64,000 nucleotides of DNA from JAFALK01 sp036500605. GTDB lineage: Bacteria > Pseudomonadota > Gammaproteobacteria > Burkholderiales > Burkholderiaceae_C. Location of the stretch: the NCBI GenBank assembly GCA_036500605.1, contig DASYBU010000005.1:124001-188000 (forward strand), written 5' to 3'. Every line of letters begins with the position of its first letter. Positions within the stretch are counted from its first letter, which is position 1. A program made the position numbers and the translations under genes. Positions 8,583 to 15,224 of the stretch are shown here, piece after piece. A model generated the notes under the pieces. That model was not told where the DNA came from. It saw only the letters and a list, made by a program, of their open reading frames with translations, and searched no databases.

Positions 8583-8630
8583 TCAGTCAGTCAGTCAGTC
8601 TGTCTGTCCGTCAATCAATCAATCAATCAG
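8583..8630. repeat. 48-nt tetranucleotide array of TCNR units
   Basis: Twelve in-phase tetramers without interruption: TCAG x4, TCTG x2, TCCG x1, TCAA x4, TCAG x1. The array lies about 145 bp upstream of the start of the small exported protein (8437) and overlaps the stop codon of the minus-strand hypothetical gene that ends at 8619. Arrays with 4-nt units can change length by slipped-strand mispairing. Confidence 0.9.
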
Positions 8631-8861
8631 CAAGCTCTGAATCCAAAGTGCCGATTGGCCGTGGCACAAGCTGCGATCCGGTGCCCGGTAGCGCAAGCCG
8701 ATCGCGACGCGGCCGGTCCACCAGACGGTCCGCCCGGTTTCCGAAAGCACGACCGGGCCGACATGCCCGTCGGGCACCTTGAAGCCCATGTAATCGTCGT
8801 CCGGTTCCCACACGTATGAGCCCCGAATGCACTCATCGTTCGCTGCTGAAACTGCCCTCAT
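8619..8861 (-). CDS. Hypothetical small protein
   Basis: An 80-codon frame that starts at an ATG with a good ribosome-binding site (GAGGAG, 8 nt upstream). The protein is rich in aromatic and acidic residues, with a compact middle part containing WEPDDDYMGFKVPDG and SETGRTVWWTGRVAIG that looks like a beta-rich folded domain rather than a random frame. I do not recognise a named family. The C terminus LLID-stop is encoded by the first units of the TCNR tetranucleotide array, so the end of the gene has been formed or altered by the repeat. Confidence 0.5.
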   Translation of the reverse strand: MRAVSAANDECIRGSYVWEPDDDYMGFKVPDGHVGPVVLSETGRTVWWTGRVAIGLRYRAPDRSLCHGQSALWIQSLLID

Positions 8862-8995
8862 GTCTACTGCTCCTCGCTGACGCGGCCATCCTCGCGCGAG
8901 GCACCGCCGGTGGCAGCGCCTGGTTCGCGGGGGTATCCCGCAGCCTTGTGGGCAGAGCGCTTGCGTCGACATCAAACCGGGCGCACAAACAACAA

Positions 8996-9023
8996 GGCCC
9001 GCCGGTCCGAAGACCGGCGGGCC
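8996..9023 (-). terminator. Hairpin terminator of the small exported gene, copy 1
   Basis: A perfect 12-bp GC stem (GGCCCGCCGGTC/GACCGGCGGGCC) with a 4-nt loop lies 27 bp after the stop at 9051. On the minus strand it is followed by TTGTTGTTTG, a weak U-rich tail. The same hairpin occurs at 10168-10195. Confidence 0.75.
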
Positions 9024-9050
9024 TGACTCACAGACACGCAGCCGCAACGT

Positions 9051-9305
9051 TCAGAGACTTGAAGCGACTTGCACGTCGGGTTCTGCAACGCGATGGCCGG
9101 TGACCACGACGCGGGGCAGTTGCACGATCTGCATCGAGGCCTCGGAGGCATCAGCCCGCTTGCCCACCACGACCACGCGCTCCAGCTTCACGATCTCGGT
9201 GCCTTGTGCAGGCTGGGCGCTGAAGTCGCCGAGGCCGGTGCCGATGGCAGCGGCGGTGGCAACGGAAGCAACGGCGAAAACGAGGGCTTGGGCGGTGATG
9301 TTCAT
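9051..9305 (-). CDS. Small exported protein with VVVxGxR motifs, copy 1
   Basis: An 84-residue protein with a short signal peptide-like segment (ALVFAVASVATAAAIGTG, about residues 7-24). The mature region contains two related motifs, LERVVVVGKRAD and LPRVVVTGHRV, that resemble the start of TonB-dependent receptor plug domains, but no plug or barrel follows. The ATG at 9305 is supported by AAGGAG 6 nt upstream. A near-identical paralogue lies at 10216-10470. The function is unknown. Confidence 0.7.
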   Translation of the reverse strand: MNITAQALVFAVASVATAAAIGTGLGDFSAQPAQGTEIVKLERVVVVGKRADASEASMQIVQLPRVVVTGHRVAEPDVQVASSL

Positions 9306-9496
9306 GATGGGCTCCTTGGGGTGTTTGGCTGTGTCGATGAGTGAACTTTCGGCGATCGGCCCGCGCTCCACCAGCGCATAGCGATGAACTGCAGGAGCGG
9401 AGCGGTGAAGCGCGGTTTGCGGCGATCAACGGCCGGGATCAGTAGCGCCGATCAGCGGCTGCACAATGGTGGCTCACCACCCGCAGAGACAAGCCC

Positions 9497-10147
9497 ATGA
9501 GCGCCGCAGCACCTCACCGCCTAACGTCCAAGATCATCTGCAGCGAAGCCGAGCTCCGTGCGCTGATCGGCGCGCCGGCCGAGCTGACCTGCGCCAAGAT
9601 CAGCAACCGGCTCAATGCCATGACGCGCCAGTTCATCGAGCGCTCGCCTTTTGTCTGCGTGGCCACCAGCGACCCTGCCGGCAACTGCGACCTGAGCCCG
9701 CGCGGCGATCCGGCCGGTTTTGTGCGGATACTGGATGAACGCACCCTGCTGATGCCCGAACGCCCCGGCAACCGCCTGGCCGATTCGCTGCGCAACATCG
9801 TCGCGAACCCGCATATCGGCCTACTCTTCGTGGTGCCGGGTGTGACCGACACCTTCCGCGTCAACGGCCGCGCCACGATCACCACGGATGCGGAGCTGCT
9901 CGCGCCCAGTGCCGTCGAGGGCAAGACGCCGCTGCTGGGCTTGCTGGTCGATATCGACGAGGCGTACACGCAGTGCTCAAAGGCCTTTCTGCGCTCACAC
10001 CTGTGGGATGCCCAGCGCTTCATCGACCCGGCCTTGATGCCCACCGGCGGGCAGATCCACCGCGCCATCCAGGGCGAGCAGTTCGATGCGCAACAGTACG
10101 ACGAGGAGCGGGCCGAACGCTACAGCCGCCGCGTCGGGTTCTACTGA
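9497..10147 (+). CDS. PPOX-class FMN-dependent flavoprotein (pyridoxamine 5'-phosphate oxidase-like)
   Basis: A 216-residue protein of the split-barrel flavoprotein fold. The segment FIERSPFVCVATSDPAGNCD, followed by SPRGDPAGFVR and the RPGNRLADSLRNIVANPHIGLLFVVPG region, has the pattern of FMN-binding PPOX proteins, in particular the group related to MSMEG_1061. Such enzymes reduce or oxidise small heterocycles with FMN or F420; here FMN is more likely in a proteobacterium. It lies alone on the plus strand between the two duplicated small genes and ends just before a bidirectional terminator. Confidence 0.85.
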   Translation: MSAAAPHRLTSKIICSEAELRALIGAPAELTCAKISNRLNAMTRQFIERSPFVCVATSDPAGNCDLSPRGDPAGFVRILDERTLLMPERPGNRLADSLRNIVANPHIGLLFVVPGVTDTFRVNGRATITTDAELLAPSAVEGKTPLLGLLVDIDEAYTQCSKAFLRSHLWDAQRFIDPALMPTGGQIHRAIQGEQFDAQQYDEERAERYSRRVGFY

Positions 10148-10167
10148 TCAGGAGCCGGAAACAACAA

Positions 10168-10195
10168 GGCCCGCCGGTCCGAAGACCGGCGGGCC
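10168..10195. terminator. Bidirectional hairpin terminator
   Basis: The same 12-bp GC stem as at 8996-9023, here followed on the plus strand by TTTT (10196-10199) and on the minus strand by TTGTTGTTT. It therefore can end both the flavoprotein gene (stop at 10147) and the small exported gene copy 2 (stop at 10216). Confidence 0.8.
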
Positions 10196-10215
10196 TTTTC
10201 ACACAGCCGCAAGGT

Positions 10216-10470
10216 TCAGAGGCTTGATGCGACTTGTACGTCGGGTTCTGCAACGCGACGGCCGGTGACCACGACGCGCGGCAACTGCACGATCTGCGCC
10301 GAGGCAACAGCGGTGTCAGCCCGCTTGCCCACCACGACCACGCGCTCCAGCTTCACGATCTCGGTGCCTTCTGCAGGCTGGGCGCTGAAGTCACCCAGAC
10401 CGGTGCCGATGGCAGCAGCAGTGGCAACAGCGGCGACGGCGAAAACGAGGGCTTGGGCGGTGATGTTCAT
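10216..10470 (-). CDS. Small exported protein with VVVxGxR motifs, copy 2
   Basis: An 84-residue paralogue of the protein at 9051-9305. It has the same N-terminal hydrophobic export signal, the same LERVVVVGKRAD and LPRVVVTGRRV motifs, and the same EPDVQVASSL end. Substitutions are concentrated in the linker between the motifs. The two frames are both intact with equal ribosome-binding sites, which suggests that both copies are expressed. No known family is recognised beyond similarity to the first residues of TonB receptor plugs. Confidence 0.7.
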   Translation of the reverse strand: MNITAQALVFAVAAVATAAAIGTGLGDFSAQPAEGTEIVKLERVVVVGKRADTAVASAQIVQLPRVVVTGRRVAEPDVQVASSL

Positions 10471-10643
10471 GATGGGCTCCTGGGGGTGTTGGCTGTGTCG
10501 ATGAGTGAACTTTCGGCGATCGGCCGAGGCTTCACCAGCGAGGAGCGACGAACTGCAGGAGTGGGGCGCCGAAGCGCGATTGGCAGCGACGCGCTGCCGG
10601 GATCACCGCCGTATCCGCTCAGGAAGATCGGCTCCGACGCGGC

Positions 10644-10970
10644 TCAGAGCCGGGTCCAGCGCGTCGGCAACGACCAGAACACCACCAGCGCGATCAGGGC
10701 CATAGAGGCGGGGAAGCCCGGGCTGCCGGGTTCATGCGCGGTGAACACCTGGAGCGCCGTCATGACGATCGCAGCCACGATCAGGGCCGACCATTGCACG
10801 GCGCGGGCCAGGCGGAACAGCTGGCGGGTCAGGGCGTCGGGCCGAGGGGATTTTTGGGCGGGCAGCGCGGCCATCACACGCAGGCTGAAGCCGGCATCGG
10901 CAGGCTCCGAGCCCTCCCGCAGGACCTGGCTCAGCAGGTCATCCATTTCCGAATCGCGCGTTGTCTTCAT
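10644..10970 (-). CDS. Small membrane protein, probable anti-sigma factor
   Basis: A 108-residue protein. The N-terminal cytoplasmic part (MDDLLSQVLREGSEPADAGFS) resembles the short helical zinc-less N termini of small anti-sigma proteins. Two hydrophobic segments follow (about residues 59-75 and 84-101). Its ATG overlaps the stop of the sigma factor gene (ATGA, 10967-10970). This gene order, sigma factor then coupled membrane protein, is the standard arrangement of ECF sigma and anti-sigma genes. The family itself is not recognised, so the role rests mainly on position. Confidence 0.65.
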   Translation of the reverse strand: MKTTRDSEMDDLLSQVLREGSEPADAGFSLRVMAALPAQKSPRPDALTRQLFRLARAVQWSALIVAAIVMTALQVFTAHEPGSPGFPASMALIALVVFWSLPTRWTRL

Positions 10971-11509
10971 GTTTGAGGCTCCCATGCCTTGAGCTGCTCG
11001 CGCAATTTTGCGCGCGCTCGCAGCACTTGCGTCTTGAGGGTACCAAGGGGCCAGCCCAGCACCTGGGCCGCTTCGGCATGGCTGAGTTCGGCGCCGAAGC
11101 ACAGCAGCAGCGCCTGGCGCTCGGCCTCCTTCAAGCTGTTCATGGCACGGTCGAGGTCGAGCCGCCAGTCGGCTTCGGGCGCAAAGTCGCTGATCGCGCC
11201 GGCGGCGGCCAGCTCTTCGTCGCTCAGATCCTGGCCCGGTGGCGGCGCCCGTTCGGCGGCCAGGGCCGAGAAAGCCAGTCGCGTGAGCCAGGTGCGAAAG
11301 CGCGCCTCGCCGCGGAAGCCAGGCAAGGCCTTCCAGGCGCGCACAAAGGTTTCCTGGGCCAGATCGTCGGCCCGCGCCTGATCGCCCCGGCACACGCGGC
11401 CAAGCAACTTGCGCAGATAGCCCTGGTGGGTTCTCACAAGCCCGGCAAAGGCGTTGCGGTCGCCGGCCGCGGCGCGCGCGATCTGGCGGGCCTCTTCCTC
11501 GTTGCTCAC
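10967..11509 (-). CDS. ECF-type RNA polymerase sigma factor
   Basis: A 180-residue sigma-70 family factor. Region 2 is seen in RADDLAQETFVRAWKALPGF with the RFRTWLTRLA that follows, and region 4 in SHAEAAQVLGWPLGTLKTQVLRARAKL, a helix-turn-helix for the -35 box. The likely start is GTG at 11509, which overlaps the stop of the upstream membrane protein gene (GTGA), rather than upstream ATGs in a frame without a matching site. The genes before and after are coupled by 4-nt overlaps, so one operon supplies a membrane protein, the sigma factor and its likely anti-sigma. Confidence 0.9.
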   Translation of the reverse strand: MSNEEEARQIARAAAGDRNAFAGLVRTHQGYLRKLLGRVCRGDQARADDLAQETFVRAWKALPGFRGEARFRTWLTRLAFSALAAERAPPPGQDLSDEELAAAGAISDFAPEADWRLDLDRAMNSLKEAERQALLLCFGAELSHAEAAQVLGWPLGTLKTQVLRARAKLREQLKAWEPQT

Positions 11510-11952
11510 TGGCCGGGTGTGTTCGAGGCCGACTGCCTGTCCAGGTGCTTCTGCTGGATGAAATAGATCATCAGCAGCCCGAGCCCCAGGCAGCCCGGGA
11601 TCAGGCCGATGGACCAGAGCCAACTGCCCGGCATCATGAAATAAAACATGCCGCACAGGCCGACACCGACGGCGAGGTTGATCACGGCAGGAATCAGCAC
11701 GCGCTGCGGACCGGTGAAGCTCGACGGCTCGCGCCGGCTGCTGTTGGGCCAGTCATTCTCGGTCGGGTCGGCCAGCAGCTCGGGCGGTATCGGCTGGCCG
11801 GCGCGCGCCAGTTCGCGGATCGTCTCGTGGCGTTCGCGATCGCGGGCGACCTTGCTCAGCGCGTTGGTCACGACCGCCACGATCGGGATAGCCAGCGCCA
11901 GGATCGGGATCAGCAGGCCGGGCGGGAAGTCGGTGCCGAGGAAGGTGGACAT
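11506..11952 (-). CDS. Membrane protein of the DUF6249-like type
   Basis: A 148-residue protein with a hydrophobic N-terminal segment (about residues 12-30), a charged middle part (RDRERHETIRELARAGQPIPPELL) and two further hydrophobic segments near residues 85-105 and 110-132. The charged helix followed by GQPIPPELL is typical of small membrane proteins grouped under DUF6249, which often sit next to ECF sigma factors. It is the first gene of the sigma operon and is coupled to it by a 4-nt overlap. The biochemical role is unknown. Confidence 0.7.
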   Translation of the reverse strand: MSTFLGTDFPPGLLIPILALAIPIVAVVTNALSKVARDRERHETIRELARAGQPIPPELLADPTENDWPNSSRREPSSFTGPQRVLIPAVINLAVGVGLCGMFYFMMPGSWLWSIGLIPGCLGLGLLMIYFIQQKHLDRQSASNTPGQ

Positions 11953-12046
11953 GGGCGCTCCTTGATTTTTCAGCAGATGATGCTTCCTTGGAGCAGTGCG
12001 GCAGGGCGTTTGGATTCACCCAAGGCGATTATTTCTTCCTTGAGCA

Positions 12047-12871
12047 TCAAGGCAGGCTGATCACCGACTTCTGCGCGCGCCGCGCTTCGGCGGCCCAGAT
12101 CTGCTTGATCTCGCCGCGCTCCTGCATCTCCTGCAGCACGTGTTCCACACGATCGGCGAGCTGTTCATGGCGCTTGTTCAGCGAGTGATAGAGCTCCGAG
12201 ACGAGGACCGGCTCGGCCACTTTGCAGATGTCGTGCAGCTTGTATTTGATGATCAGGGCGTCGGTCTCCAGCTGACCGGCCACGGCGTAGTCGGTCACGC
12301 CGCGCTGCACATGCAGGAGCGCATCGAGGTTGTTGTTGGCCGCCCGCAGCGCCTTGGCGGGCAGGGCATCCTCGATCGAGCGCGTGCCTCTCATATAGGC
12401 CACGCGGGCCGCCGAGAGTTCGCTGATCTTCACGCTCGCCGGGCAGTCGGGCCCCTGCTTGTAGGCCGAAAACACCGCCCGGGCCACCGGCACCTTGACG
12501 ACCACCAGTTGCGCCCACTCCTTCAGCGAGGGCAGGCTGTGCATCAGATCGCCGTCGAGTTCACCGGCGTCCGCTAACTGCACGCCTCGGCGCAAGGGCA
12601 GGGAACGGATCTTCACGCTCACGCCAAGCTTGGCGTAGGCCTGCTGCAGGACGGTCAGCGCCACCGGCACGATGGCAGCGTTCTCGGGCGCGGCGATCTC
12701 GAGGCTCTGCTGAGCCGGTGCCTGGGCCTGGGCCTGGGCCCGGACCTGGGCGGCCAGCAAAAAGATCAGCACCCCGGCAGCGCATGACCGGGCTCGCAAA
12801 CTTCTTCTTGTCTGGATCGTCAGGAGGGGCACGCAAGGATTCTGCTCCGCCCGGCCGGGAAAGTCATGCAT
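12047..12871 (-). CDS. Periplasmic solute-binding protein, family 3-like
   Basis: About 274 residues with a hydrophobic export signal (AAGVLIFLLAAQVRA) preceded by basic residues. The mature part has the bilobal binding-protein pattern of amino-acid type SBP_bac_3 proteins (GELDGDLMHSLPSLK, VARAVFSAYKQG, VAYMRGTRSIEDALP, YHSLNKRHEQLADRVEHVLQEMQERGEI). An AQ-repeat just after the signal is encoded by GCCTGG repeats on the plus strand (12719-12750). No permease or ATPase gene is adjacent, so it could be a sensor input or an orphan binding protein. The chosen start MHDF has an alternative at the downstream GTG of VPLL. Confidence 0.7.
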   Translation of the reverse strand: MHDFPGRAEQNPCVPLLTIQTRRSLRARSCAAGVLIFLLAAQVRAQAQAQAPAQQSLEIAAPENAAIVPVALTVLQQAYAKLGVSVKIRSLPLRRGVQLADAGELDGDLMHSLPSLKEWAQLVVVKVPVARAVFSAYKQGPDCPASVKISELSAARVAYMRGTRSIEDALPAKALRAANNNLDALLHVQRGVTDYAVAGQLETDALIIKYKLHDICKVAEPVLVSELYHSLNKRHEQLADRVEHVLQEMQERGEIKQIWAAEARRAQKSVISLP

Positions 12872-12950
12872 TGAACGCCTCGCCCAGGTTGCCGATACTC
12901 GCCGCTGTGTAACGACGTTATGCAACAAGCACTCCGGGGACCTGATTCAA

Positions 12951-13592
12951 ATGAGCTGCACGCTTTACTACTCGCGCAATCCGAACCCGCGCCTGGCCGT
13001 GGCCGCTGCCCGCTATCTGGCCGCGCCGGTCACCTATGAATGGGCCGCGCCGCTGGCGCCGGGCCAGGCCGAGAAGTTCCGGCCGCTGAACCCCACGCTG
13101 CGCATCCCGATCCTGTGCGAGGGCGACAGCTCGCTGTGGGAAGCTGACGCCATCGCCTGCCGGCTCTCGCAGATGACCGGTTCCGACTTCTGGCGCAGCG
13201 GGCCTGAGCTGCCCGACATGATCCGCTGGATCAGCTGGTCGCGCGACAACTTCATGCGGGCTTGCGACATGGTGCACTTCGAGCTCGGTACCAAGCAACG
13301 CTACCAACTGGGGCCGATCAATGACGCGGTCGTGGCCGACGGACTGGCCGCTTTTCATCACAGCGCCGCCATCCTCGAAGACCAGTTGCGCGGGCGCGAC
13401 TGGCTGCTGCCAAGCGGCATCAGCTATGCCGATTTCCGCATGGCGGTCTTCCTGCCTTATAACGATGTGGCGGGCCTGCCGCTCAGCGACTATCCGGCCG
13501 TCGAAGCGTGGAACCGCCGCCTGATGGCCTTGCCCGCCTGGGCTGATCCCTTCGAGGGCTTGAATGCCCCGGAGCTGCCTGCGCTGAAGTGA
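12951..13592 (+). CDS. Glutathione S-transferase family protein
   Basis: A 213-residue protein with a thioredoxin-fold N domain (SCTLYYSRNPNPRLAVAAARYL) that contains the glutathione-binding NPTLRIPIL cis-Pro segment and the EADAIACRL residues, followed by an all-helical C domain with WLLPSGISYADFRMAVFLP, the N-capping Asp motif of the family. It has no signal peptide. The gene is divergent from the solute-binding protein gene with about 80 bp between starts. The substrate is not predictable. Confidence 0.88.
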   Translation: MSCTLYYSRNPNPRLAVAAARYLAAPVTYEWAAPLAPGQAEKFRPLNPTLRIPILCEGDSSLWEADAIACRLSQMTGSDFWRSGPELPDMIRWISWSRDNFMRACDMVHFELGTKQRYQLGPINDAVVADGLAAFHHSAAILEDQLRGRDWLLPSGISYADFRMAVFLPYNDVAGLPLSDYPAVEAWNRRLMALPAWADPFEGLNAPELPALK

Positions 13593-13751
13593 AACACAAC
13601 ATCCGGAACGCAGAGGGCGCAGAGCAAGCGCAGAGATCGCAAAGCTTGGAGCCAAGACTTCTGTGCGGGCTCGGCGGGCTCTGCGTCCCTTTGCGTCCTC
13701 TGCGTTCCGGAAACTCTGTATGCGTTTCAGCGGCCGAGAGTGACGCGCGTT
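13591..13751. repeat. Dispersed palindromic repeat, copy 1
   Basis: About 160 bp right after the GST stop codon. The outer arms CCGGAACGCAGAGG (13603-13616) and CCTCTGCGTTCCGG (13697-13710) are a perfect 14-bp inverted repeat, and inner CGCAGAG/CTCTGCG units extend the pairing. A near-identical copy in the same orientation is at 49916-50083. No coding frame is supported in it. Confidence 0.9.
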
Positions 13752-13783
13752 ATCGATAAACGGAAGTGAAGGTTACGCTGCCT

Positions 13784-15205
13784 TCAATGCGGCGCGGCAT
13801 TGCCCGCGTGCAGCGTGCCGTTCTCGCGGCTGTCCGTTTCGGCCGGCGCCAGCGTCAGCGGCCCCGGATGCGTGAGATCGTGCGGTGTCGCGGTGACCTT
13901 CACATCCTGCCCGGCAACGATCAGCTTCTTGCGCAGATCGGCCACCTGGCTGGAGCGCACGGCCGGCGCGGCATTGCCCCAGCTGTTGCGCGCATAGGTG
14001 GCCACGGCGGCGATCTGCGCATCGTCGAGCTTCCAGGCGAAGGAGGGCATCGACAGCGGCGTCGGCGCCTTGGTGGTGGGCGTGTGCCGCGCACCGGCGA
14101 GGATGTAGTGGATCACCGTCGTCGGGTCGCTCTGCTGCAAATTGGCGTCACCCTTCAGGGGCGGGAAGTAACGCGGTACGCCGACGGCTTCCTCTCGGTG
14201 ACAGGCGGCGCAGGCATCCTGCCAGATCGCACGGCCCTGGCTGATCTGTGAATCGGTGACGGGGGTGATTGACGGCATTGGCGAAGCCGGCAGATCGCCC
14301 AGATAGGTGGCGATGGCGGAGAGGTCCGCGTCGTCCATCTGCGAGGTTGAATAGCCGACGGCCTCGCCCATCTCGCCCGAGGCGGCGCTGTGGGCATTCA
14401 AGCCGGTGCGCAGGAAGTCGATCAGATCCTGCTTCTGCCAGCCGCCGATGCCGATCCGCGCGTTGGGCGTGATGTCGGGCGCAAACCAGGTGTCGAAGGC
14501 GCCGCCGTGGAAGGCTTCGTCATGCTTGGCCGCGCCCATGAAGTTGCGCGGCGTGTGGCAGGCCTGGCAATGGCCGAGGCCCTCCACAAGGTAGGCACCG
14601 CGGTTCCATTCGGCGGTCTTGGAGGCGTTGGGCGTGAACGGATCGCGCTGCTTGAAATACATCCAGTTCCACACCGACATCAGGCCGCGGATGCTGAACG
14701 GGAAGTGCAGCTGGTTGCGCTCGACCGCATGGCTGACGGGCTTCAGCGAATGCAGATAGGCCAGCATCGCGTCTGAATCTTCGCGCGTGACCTTGGCGTA
14801 ATTCGTGTACGGGAAGGCCGGGTAGAGATGCCTGCCTTCATGGTCCAAACCTTCGTGCAGCGCGCGATAGAAAGTGTCCGTCGTGTAGCGGCCGATGCCG
14901 GTTGCGTTGTCGGGCGTCAGGTTGGCCGAGAGCACCGTGCCGAAGGGCGTGGCGAGCGCCCGGCCGCCGGTGAATGGCGTCGCGCCCGCAGGCGTGTGGC
15001 AGGCAATGCAATCGCCGAGCGTGGTCAGGTAGCGGCCGCGGTCGATCTGCGCGGCGGCGTTGACAGTCTGCGGCGCCGATGCAGCGGGGCCGGGTGCAAG
15101 CGCGGCGCTTGCCGCAGATGCCGGCTGTCCCTCGGCCTGCCCGAGCCCGACAGCCGCGAGCCCGATGCCGAGGGCCGCGGTCGTGATCATGAAGACAGTG
15201 CGCAT
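13784..15205 (-). CDS. Triheme cytochrome c subunit of a periplasmic dehydrogenase
   Basis: A 473-residue exported protein with a signal peptide at residues 1-26 and three heme c sites: CIACH (66-70), CQACH (about 215) and CAACH (about 335). This is the layout of the electron-transfer subunit of gluconate 2-dehydrogenase, fructose dehydrogenase and alcohol dehydrogenase complexes, which passes electrons to ubiquinone. The ATG at 15205 has GGGAGG 6 nt upstream and is preferred over the GTG at 15208. It is the third gene after subunit 3 and the GMC flavoprotein, separated by 19 bp. Confidence 0.92.
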   Translation of the reverse strand: MRTVFMITTAALGIGLAAVGLGQAEGQPASAASAALAPGPAASAPQTVNAAAQIDRGRYLTTLGDCIACHTPAGATPFTGGRALATPFGTVLSANLTPDNATGIGRYTTDTFYRALHEGLDHEGRHLYPAFPYTNYAKVTREDSDAMLAYLHSLKPVSHAVERNQLHFPFSIRGLMSVWNWMYFKQRDPFTPNASKTAEWNRGAYLVEGLGHCQACHTPRNFMGAAKHDEAFHGGAFDTWFAPDITPNARIGIGGWQKQDLIDFLRTGLNAHSAASGEMGEAVGYSTSQMDDADLSAIATYLGDLPASPMPSITPVTDSQISQGRAIWQDACAACHREEAVGVPRYFPPLKGDANLQQSDPTTVIHYILAGARHTPTTKAPTPLSMPSFAWKLDDAQIAAVATYARNSWGNAAPAVRSSQVADLRKKLIVAGQDVKVTATPHDLTHPGPLTLAPAETDSRENGTLHAGNAAPH

Positions 15206-15224
15206 CACAAGCCTCCCATGTCGA

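Larger units (their letters stand above)
8987..9441. repeat. Direct duplication, copy 1 (small exported gene plus flanks)
   Basis: This 455-bp block is repeated at 10159-10605 in the same orientation. It covers the terminator hairpin, the whole 84-codon gene on the minus strand, its ribosome-binding site, and about 135 bp of upstream sequence. The flavoprotein gene at 9497-10147 sits between the copies. Divergence is clearly greater in the upstream flank than in the gene. Confidence 0.85.
10159..10605. repeat. Direct duplication, copy 2
   Basis: Second copy of the block at 8987-9441, containing hairpin, gene and upstream flank. The proteins encoded by the two copies differ at only a few positions (for example ASEASM versus TAVASA), while the flank has small insertions and more substitutions. 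Confidence 0.85.

Noticed and set aside
12719..12750. GCCTGG simple repeat as a phase-variable site
   Set aside because: It encodes an AQ repeat in a signal-adjacent linker, 6-nt units keep the frame, and the number of units is small.
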